DNA of 64,000 bases from Enoplolaimus lenunculus (taxonomy: Eukaryota; Nematoda; Enoplea; Enoplida; Thoracostomopsidae): NCBI GenBank assembly GCA_030248215.1, contig JASANG010003696.1, forward strand, positions 124,001 through 188,000. Direction: 5' to 3'. The notes under the pieces were generated by a model. The model had not been told where the DNA came from, did not search any database, and saw only the letters and a list, made by a program, of their open reading frames with translations. Positions within the stretch are counted from its first letter, which is position 1. Every line of letters starts with the position of its first letter. A program made the translations under genes and the position numbers. Shown here piece by piece: positions 33,750-44,100 of this stretch.

Positions 33750-34712
33750 ATTTTGTATACAGCTGGAGTTTCGGCCTGACTTCCCGAGTTTTTGACACGA
33801 GCCTATTAACCGTCATTTCGTTGGTCGCAGTTTTACGAAAAGAAAGCGAATCGACTTAAGCGTGTATCCCCAAAGATGATTTTAATCAAAAACTATATTA
33901 CGTCATTTTCGTTGGCTTTGCTCGCTAAATTTTCTCTTGACAACATGCGTCAACCAATCAGAATTGAGTCCGAATGCAACGGGATTTGATTTTTGATACG
34001 GTTCCTTGAACCCCAGTTGAAAACTTCGTATGTGTCGGTCCGGTGGGTGAAACTCGATTCCTGGATCCAGTGTAACTCAATCTTGTTTACTTAATGTGGA
34101 TAGTTTTAATAAGAGTCGATAATGACTGTTTTTTTACAAAACTGTGCAACTGGGTACATTCTGTGTAGAAAATAATGTAGACAGCGCACGTTGCATTTTT
34201 GGCTTAAACCCCCTTATATTTAGAGCTGGGCTGCAACTTGTGCAAACTATGGTACTTTATGTATCCGGCATCAAAACTGCTTCGCTTATAATTTCCATGT
34301 ATTGCATGTAATAACCACCCCCCACCTAAATAAAGTGGGTCGGCCAAAAAATGCAACGCCCGGTGATACATTGTATAGCATGCAGAACCACAGGAGTTCC
34401 ATACTCTTGTATCATATTGTCTAAATTGTAGCGGTTGAAATCCTTGTTGAAATAAAATTTTTTTACACAAAGTTGAGTTCAACAAATGTCTCAAATTACA
34501 ATTTCAATGGTTTCGCTGTTCATAATTGAATTGAACCTCGACGATCATATTTGCAATAACTCGACACTGATTCGCGGCCAGTCAACGATTGAATTTCATC
34601 GCTTTCTAAGCCTAAAACTATACAAAAATCTGGTTTCTTAATAAAAACAGTTTAGATATTCTTAGTGCCTAACTGTGACACGGTAACATACACACCGTAT
34701 GCATATGTTTGT
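33750..34712. other. Convergent spacer between AKR and the GPCR
   Basis: It contains the GTGCAACTGGGTACATTC repeat at about 34100-34470 (with the opposed arm AGTGGGTCGGCCAAAAAATG). Otherwise I see nothing. Confidence 0.5.
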
Positions 34713-34958
34713 TGTCGTAGGCCAACGTTTGGTTTAGGCTAAACTGCGACTGGGCTTATAGACCAGTTGTCGTAGGCCATCGTTTGGTTTAGGCTAACTG
34801 CGACTGGACTTATAGACCAATCAGGTTTGATTTTACCGTCGGCCGCAATGCCGATATTAACCAATCAGCCTTTGTTGTTTTGCAATATTTCACAATTACT
34901 ATTTGGCCAAGACCATACTGCTATTTGCACAGAATAAGGTCAATTAGTAATTCCATTA
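34713..34958. repeat. GTCGTAGGCC MITE, copy 3, overlapping the GPCR stop codon
   Basis: It opens with a tandem duplication of about 54 bp (GTCGTAGGCCAACGTTTGG, then GTCGTAGGCCATCGTTTGG). Its right arm GGTCAATTAGTAATTCCATT (34938-34957) matches GGCCAATTGGTAATTGG of the other copies. The TGA of the GPCR is at 34942-34940, inside this arm. Confidence 0.65.
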
Positions 34959-35105
34959 GTCTTTTCATTTGTACACTTTAACTGCACCCCTACGCATGAA
35001 AACTTACTATCTTCCACACTCGATCTTCTCCGGTTATTTTGAAGCATCGACTGTCTGTGATACGAGTCTGACTGACAAGATACCGTTCTTTGACCAGCAA
35101 CAGGT

Positions 35106-35149
<44 letters not shown>

Positions 35150-38100
35150 TTCTGGCAGTTCAGCGAAACTCAACGAAAACTGGCACCGTTTACCCAGTAT
35201 CCCTGATTTAGCTGATTTTCGATTTTCGTCCACCGATGTTGCGATTTGTTTCTTGTGCTGTCTGCCTTGTACCTGTTGCGTTTGCGACTTCAGTTGCGCA
35301 GTGTTGTTGCATTGAACAAACGTTTGATATGTTGTCGGTGTTGCCGTTGGTATCGTTCTAGTGCTAACGTCTTCCAACGATGGACTCCCTTCACTTGCAG
35401 ATCGCTTTTGAACAGCTTTATTCGCGACTGTTAATCCTTCGCAACATTCGGAAGGATCTATGCCGTCAGACCCTAGGCGACTACGCCATTTCAACTTTTC
35501 GAAAATAGTTCCAGCACTATTGTGCCCCCGTCGAGAGTTTGCAGCATTGCCACCAGTAGATTGTTTATGCAATTTATTGCAGTTGCAATTATTGCATTTA
35601 CCACCGTTGGTTGACTGATCGATAGTGCATCCACCACATCCGCTGCTGAATACTGAAGACGTTGTTGATGTCTGCATGCGATTTGGTGTACTATGTTGCC
35701 GAATGGGCTGTGGCGCTAGCGTAGTCACGCCTTGAGCGGCACGTCCTAAGACACTTTGACGAGTATTTTTGTGCGGTCGGCAAACTGCAATGTAGACTTT
35801 GGGAAGAAACATACAGAATAGGGTTATTGTTGCATTCAAAGTCAGTGTACCGGTGAGAGCAAATATTCGAAGTGGAACCTGAAAAAATAACAGTCCAAAA
35901 TTCAGCATGTAAAAAAACTAAAGACGACGCTCAGGATTCAACCGGAATTCCTGTTCTGGCCGAAATTCCTGCATTAAAATTCAATTCTTGTTCCTTTTCA
36001 TGCATTTAAAGTGGCAGGAACCGGAATTTTCCTACGGAATTATTAATGATCATTCAAATATTGGAAATTTGTGTTTTTGCAATTAGCTCAAGCCTACCAG
36101 TATAATTCGGTGATGAAAACTGTTTCAAATTCCGGTACTTGTTCCTGTTCCGGTTCGATATAGGTATATCTTGATCTATTTCGAATATATTGCGTTCTGT
36201 GATTTTGACATGCTTTCCAATTCAAAACTTATATGCACTGGAACCTTTGTAAGGACACTACAGGTGACTTGCCCTCATAGAAGATGTCTGTTGGATTTAA
36301 TAGACCAAAATGTTGTATAATTTGTTGCGAGAATGTGCCTAAATTTATCCGACAGCGCGTGAAACCGCCTTCTGAGTCTGGTACGGTCGCTGACAACAGC
36401 AACGGGATTGGCCACAAGCTATTTGCTGTACCTGATTGGTGGCAAAAAATCCAGGCATAAATCCAATCCAAATAATACACGTAGTATACATTGTCACAAC
36501 GATGTATTTCGTTTCGTTAAACGCACCAGGGCATTTGCGTGCACGAAACGCACAAACTGCAGTCATCAACATTAATATTAACGGAAATGCAAGCCCAATT
36601 AGCATATCTTCATCTTCGAACGCCTCGCAAAACCGATACACTGTAACAGTTTGAGTTTCGAAATCAATGTATTCACGTAAATCCGGGGTCGGAAACCGCA
36701 AAACAAGCCAAATACCGTTAATAACACACTGACACAGTAGTAACATTGCGACAATGAATAACTGTGAGCTAGGACTGATATATCTAAGCCGCTGGTTAGG
36801 GGCGCCTCCAGCCGACGCCGCCGGCGCAGATAAGGCAGCACTGCCGCCGTTTAAGTTAAGGCCTAAATTTGTTGTAGATCCATGATTTCGTTGCTCGCTG
36901 CGGCGAAAGATTCTTGCGATTCGATTGGTTTTAGTCAAAATCGCAGCGTAACACATCGTATATCCCATTGAGTAGAAAAATCTATTCAACGCACACATCA
37001 CTACGTTTGGTTTGAGCATAATTGTAAATACGACTAAATACGACAAATAAATGCCAGCCAAAAGGACGTGTGACAGTTCCCGACCTGATGCCTGCAATAT
37101 AGAATGTCAACTGAATAATTATAAAGTTAATTGTCAATGTTAATTTGCGGGGTGAACAGTTAGTATAAGCATATTCTTAAGCCTAAACCTGTGTAAAGTA
37201 AATGGCCAATGTTACTTTGAGGAGCGTAACAGTATTAAAATCATATTCCTAAACCTAAGCCTCAGTGTTGTAATAAGCCAATAGCTAAACACTATGCAAG
37301 CCTCAGCCTAAGCCTAAGGTAAAAAATCACTCTAAAGCCTAAACGTACTCTTTGGAGTCTTCCGAACAAACGATACGCCCTTTTAAAAGTAACATGAGCC
37401 AAGACATAAACTAAATTTATTATGCCGTATTCTGATGTGCAGGTTTTTGCGGCAAGAGCTCGCACCTACGAATTGCACGTGCAAATTTTTGACACAAACA
37501 ACTTGCTCCTGCAACTTCTATGTGCAAACTTTTGCAATGAGAACTTGCAGCAGGTTTTGCGTAAAAATCCATTACAAAACTTGCACCTCAAGTTCTTATT
37601 GCAAAAACTGGCATGCGCAAATGACGGCAGGAAGTTCTTGCTGCAAAAACTTGCACATGTGAATGGAAATTTACACAACTTGGATCAGTCACTTGTACTT
37701 ATGTTATTCCATGGTATGTATACTGAACCATGGCATAATGCGCCCCCCGTTCCGGATGATCGCTTAAAAGTTAACACCTGCATGCAGTACGATTATTAAC
37801 CTCATACAATCTAGTAGAGCTGATACCGGGCTAAACTGTTATATAATTCTCGATAGCTTCTAAAGTCGGCTATTGTACATTGCCGCCCCACAGGCTTAGG
37901 CTTAGCCTTAGGCTTCGCAAGCTTAAGCCTCAGGCTTTAGCTTAATTGTAGGGGAAGGTGTACAAGAGTCCTAAAACCTATATTCGGTGGTGCCAAACTT
38001 CTAAAATACGTCCCGACATGTTTCGTATAACGTCACTGTTGTGCAGGGCACCTATTCCCTACTTTCTGATTTTTTGTACAGGAATATTTAGAAAGTTTTT

Positions 38101-41100
38101 CAGTTGGTACCACAACAACCCTGCTTTCTTCATTTTTCTGGAACGTAATCCTACTTGCAATATCCTGGCTACGCCCATGGATATAAACGCTAGTCGCCCC
38201 TCCCCCAAACTCACCTTAATCACAGGCGTTTGACTAAATAACACAAATACTCCTGTAACACAAGCAGTCATCACAATCCCGCATCCGGCAAAAGTTGTTA
38301 TTCCCAAAACAAACGGATTATCGTAAAAGATATATTTAATCGGAACGCGTTCGCAAGACGTTTTATTCGCTGAAGCAACGTGAAAATCAGGACAACGACG
38401 GCAAACACCATCACTACCGATATGTGGATCTTGTTGAAATCGTCGAACATTAAAATACCGAGTCCTTCCACCATTTCTGCGAGAAACACCGTCATCTGAC
38501 CGCCCAGCACGTCTACGAAATCTAGGCGAATTTCGACCAATCACCGCATTTCGTTGGAGTAACGCGTGAATTTGATTGGCTTGAATCAAGGTTGATGCTG
38601 GATGCTGACTGGCTGCAGTTAAATCAGCGTACCAATTGTGGCTAACGCTAAATTGATTTCGTTGATTTTGATTGGTTATTTTTGATTGCGAAAATAACCA
38701 TTTCTTGGTTGATTCGTCAATTTCATTAACGTCTCGAATTTGATGCGTTAACTGCGATTCTGAAAATAACCAACGCTTCGTTGATTGGTCACCTTCATTT
38801 TGATTGGCTGACCTCGACGCCACGTTTAGCCAGCTCTCATTCCAATGGCTAATTTCATTCACGGACGTATCTCGTAAATGACGAATTCGATATTTAGTCG
38901 CAGCTCGGTGTCTGCCTCCACGCGGACGCGAATTAAAATAGCTCTGTGGTTCAAATTCGAACGCAGGGATGTCGGACGTATCAACGTAGTGCAAAAATCG
39001 ACACGGAACACATTTCCAACAACATTTAAGCCGTCGATCATTGTAACTGCGCACTTCGCCCGCTGCGCATGGAATGCCACATTGAGATTCAGGAACTGTG
39101 GTCACCAGCTCGACGGGGCCACTGCTGAAACCTGTGCTGTTGTGAACTGGCTGCCAATGTTTCGATGCTCTTCGTAGATCCGGTTTGAAATAAATTGATC
39201 CGTTTGGAAAAAATACCGGCGGATTGACGGATGTTGAATCGATTTCGCATGAAAAACAAATAATGTACCATAAATATTGGTAGAGATCGAACATGACTAA
39301 TAAATGTTCTTTTGAGTTTAGAGCAGTATATGAATATTACTGGTATAGGTAGAGGCAGAGGGGGGCTTAAGCACCCCCGTTTTGTGATTTTTGGCAGCTG
39401 CGCTCAGGAATCCTTTCAGTTGGAAAGACAAGAAATTTTTCCTTCAAAGATTTTAAAAACAAACCGGTACCCCGTTTTCAGATTGCTTGCTACACCCCCG
39501 TAATATTTTACTGTCCCCTCCACAAGGGAAAACTTTCCCTATAGAAACATTTTCTTTCATTGGGTTCTCAGGGGGTTGCCGCCGCCCTTAAACCAACCAA
39601 ACGGTCAAGATACCCTGAACAGGATGGGAGATATCGCACCCCAAATCCCCACACGAAAGCGCATTCAGTATTAAACAGCTAAATTTCAAATAAAACAACT
39701 TTAATACTGTGGTCTTCGTGGTTTATTATACGCTTAGCGTAGGGGGCCTTTGACGGCTTCTCCCACCCTGGTCACGGACCGTTGAAATTGCGGGGGTTCA
39801 AGACAACGGGAATCCACTGATTGGACAGAACAAAGGGAGCCAATCAAATTAATCTGTGTCCGCACTAATCAGTGCAGAGATGTTCTGTTACAAAACATTT
39901 TTGAAAAGTTGCTCCCCACATTTCAGTTTAAGTGTGGGGGGAAGTAAAAAAAATGGTGCCTACACCCTTGCATACAGGGTGCCAATATATGGGAAATTTT
40001 GTTTCGTTGCAAGGGACGAATGTAGATATTAAACGAGAAGTGCCAGCAAATCATATGCTTTTAAAGCCGGTTGCTTTTCCTCGCTATGTTTTACTTTAAC
40101 TTTTCAATCTATTGCTTGGTTAAAGTTCGGGCTTGGGTTTAGGTTCGTACATAAATTTAAAGCTGGCAATTTCAATTAATAGGTATTCTTCGATTCCTAA
40201 TATATCAAGTGGCATTTGTCACAAGATGTTTTGGCCAATGAGATTAATCGCAGCAACTGCTATGGCCAATGGGATTATTCGCTGTAACTGTTATGGCCAA
40301 TGGGATTATCCGCTGTAACTGTTATAGCCAATGGAATTATTCGCTGTAACTGTTATGGCCAATGGGATTATCCGCTGTAACTGTTATGGCCAATGTGATT
40401 ATTCGCTGTAACTGTTATGGCCAATGGTATTATTCGCTCTAACTGTAATAACCAATGGCACTATTCGCTTCAATGGGATTATTCGCTGTAACTGTTATGG
40501 CCAATGGGATTATTCGCTCAAACTGTAATATCCAATGGCATTATTCGCTTCAATGGGATTATTCGCTGTAACTGTTATATGGCCAATGGGATTATTCGCT
40601 GCAACTGTTAATGTTTTCAAGTTCGTGTCCAAAATGCTGTCTACTAAACGTTAATTTTTTCCTACTATTTTAATTTTCACCTACCAAATAAACAAATAAA
40701 TAAAATAAAATAAATAAGTAAATAAAATAAATAAATAATATATATAAATAAATGAAATAAAATAAATAAATGAATAAATATATACTTGAAATTTGTCCAA
40801 CTTCAATCCAGCTCATCGCGCCGTCTGGGTACCGCTTGAAATTCATAATGCTGTACAACGGCTCGCCGCTTTTCTCGTTATAAAATTCAAATCGATTTTC
40901 GTCTTCAGCTAAAATTTACCCATTTACCGTCTAAAATCACGCGTGTCAATCTTTTGCTTCTATACTCAAACGGCTACGCGGTTATGCGTGGTCCACAGTA
41001 TCTCGTGTACACCGTGTAGAAAAATGCATTGGCAATTGACGACGATTTATACTAATTCAAAGACGGCAAATAGCGCCGGCATTTTAATTTCACATTTTTA

Positions 41101-44100
41101 AAAATAGTGAAATAAAATTAGACAACGAATTCTTGGTGCTTGAAATTTATTGGGCACTCATTTCTTGTGGACATTTCATACTGCATATACGCGTAACAAT
41201 TGTTCAAAGATAGCGCATTCTTTGCAAAATTTTCGTGCACAGTTTGCGTTAAGTTGCTCAGAGTATACTCTACGGCAGAAACGGGTTCATCTTTGAATTT
41301 CTGCGAAAACAGAACACCGAAAATCCAAAAAGAGACAACCCAAACAGAACAATCTGTGTTAGAACTATCAGAACTCGTAATTCTGAGTTGATATGACTCA
41401 TTCTGATTTAATCAATCAACTTTTCCGAACTCAAATCAACTCAGGGCGGGTATAAATTTAACTCAAAATGAGTTAAAGTTTGCTGTTATTAACTCACAAA
41501 TAACTAATTTTCCGTCTGAGTTGATTAATTAACTCATTGAATAAACTCAACATTACAAAATTACATATTAGTTGATAAAATAGTGAATTAATTTACTTTC
41601 AAATTTCGCTTGTTCTATAAACGGAATCAGTGCGTTCGGCTGTTGCAACGCTGTCCACATCTGCGCGCATATACCGTCGACACGTACTGCAGAATCAGCA
41701 ATTTTGCAATACGTTGCATGCATATCGCGTACTGCATACGCGTATACAAGTACAGCGTTACGTGTGAAATGTGCAAAACCAAACTCTGTCAGCAATTTGT
41801 ACGTTTCACGAAATTGAAATGCGTCATTGTGCGCAATTTGATTTTGAGTCAAAAACGATTCGAACCAAGGGTTCTCGCGTTGCAGAGTTGATTTAAGCGT
41901 TGCGAATTCATCCAAAGGACCCGAGGCCGGATCGAGAAGGCCAAGAAAGTAGCGTTCGAAGTCAGGCATTGACCGGTACACAGGATGGGTTGTCAGCGAT
42001 CCGGCAGCAACATCCTCAACGTCCTGAAAAAAATAACAAATCCTCAATCATCCGGTCTGCGGCTTAAGTGTGACGGATCCAAAGGGGGGGTGCCACCGGG
42101 CTAAGACCTGCCTAACAGGGATCAAAACCAAGATTTTGTATTTCGGTTTCGAGTTCGGCTAATATAATATTACAGTTCATGCCCGAAGCAGCCTAAACTA
42201 CAACCTCAACAAAATCAGCCAATATAAAATTAATATGAAGGGTTTTTGCCAAACATTATAAACCCAAATAACCAATTAATATAAGCAACAGTGGATGATG
42301 CATACTTCAACAAGAGTATGCAACTGGGTATTCTGTGTAGGAATGAATGTATCCGGCGCGCGTTGCACTTTACTCTTACCTCCCCCACAGATTAAGGGAA
42401 TGTTGATACCTTGAAAACAGACAAATACTTCGGCGATACACAGTGTCGACCTTTGTCTGTTGATATTCTTGATTCAACTTTAGCTGTGTTCTGTATGCAA
42501 TTTACCCCCCTTAAATAAAGGGAATATGGTCAAATCGCAACGTGGGTGTGGTTCTTTTTATGCCAAGCGTATTTCCTAAAGTAGCACACTCTTGTCCAAA
42601 TGGTCATCATCGAATCTTGATATAAACAATCAATTTATTAAAAATATTTATTTGTATTTTTCGAACTTATGATTTTAAGAAGAAAAAACAACTTTTTAGA
42701 AAAACTTACTTTTGGAACGAGTCTACTCCCCCAACCGTCAGTACCGACCCAGACAAACCGATTTGACAAACCTTTGCGTTTGACGTTTCGAAACAATGGG
42801 TGAACAGTGTTCCAAGTTGCAATTAGTACCACAACTGCAATAAATATTGCATCAGCTGATTACGGTTGTATTGACCTGAGACGACCAATCTATAGCGGTC
42901 AGTGTTTCAAAAAGAATTACGTTTCCGACTGAAATTCCGGCAAAATTTATATTCCGGTTCCAAGTCAGACTTAGGATTTTTTCGCAACTGCATCAACTAT
43001 CTTCCCATTTTGAGTTGAACGGCTACTTGGCAACACTTATTCTGTGTTTCTTGTATGAAAGAAATGATACATTGTCCTACATATCATTTCAGGTCTTTAC
43101 GCTTGTGCTTAAAGTTATTTCTGACAAACAAAACAATTAATAATGTTTTTGAATTTTTCACCAACCAATCAAATAACAATAAAACCTAAAACTATATTAA
43201 TTCCGATTCCGATTCGAGTTTAGACAAAATCTTTGAGTTCCGACTTCAATTTCGAATCCGATTAATTTTCATTCCAGGTTGAACCCTGTTAGCAGTACAT
43301 ATCAACACAAAATGTGCATATCGGATGAACAATTTACATCACAAAATTCTAGGACGAAATGGTTGCCAAGCAGGGTTTAACCAAATTTCCGTTTCAGGTA
43401 AAAATTGGTATTTGTTTCCGTTCCTGTTGTAGAAATACCGGAAATTGCGTTATTTTTGCGATCAAAATTAGTTAATAAAAATTACGAAATTCATCCAAAT
43501 TCTTAAAAATTTTACTGCATCTGCCATTTTTTCTTTGAAATTTTACAACGCATGCATGTCTCAATTGTGTTGGCAGAATAATAAAACATCTTTTTTATAC
43601 TTCAATATCTGTTTTTTGTATTCGTTATTTCTACCACTATCCGTTTCCGTTATTTTCACTATCCGTTTGTTCCCTGCTGCTAACAGAAAGCATTCACAGT
43701 CTTCCTGGTTCAGCCACACAATGTGCACCTGTTACTGTTGCATTTACCTCTCGCTTTGCTATACGAATCCATTTCTGTAAGCATTGCACTCAAAGACTCG
43801 TTTGTATATGTTATTGGATCCAGTATGCGTGCATCTGCGAAACAAATTCCACTCGCGTGCGCAAGCCTTCGAAAGCGATTAAACCCGCTTCGACCATATT
43901 TTGATTCTTCGTACAGAACAATTACAAAATTCCAATCGAAATGTCTAAAATATTACGAAATTAATTTCAAAACTTAAAAGTAATCCTGAATCAAAATCCT
44001 AATTCTTGTCTATTCCTGCACACAAAACTTTTTTTGCACAGTTGAACACTCTAACTTTCCAAAATTCAGACAATATTTCTTGACTATAAGACAATTTATT

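Noticed and set aside
38215-39296. Retained intron explaining the cysteine-rich-domain insert
   Set aside because: The insert is fully open and its candidate splice sites (TAC|GTTGAT, CGGTAG|TGATGG) are poor, but only RNA data can exclude it.
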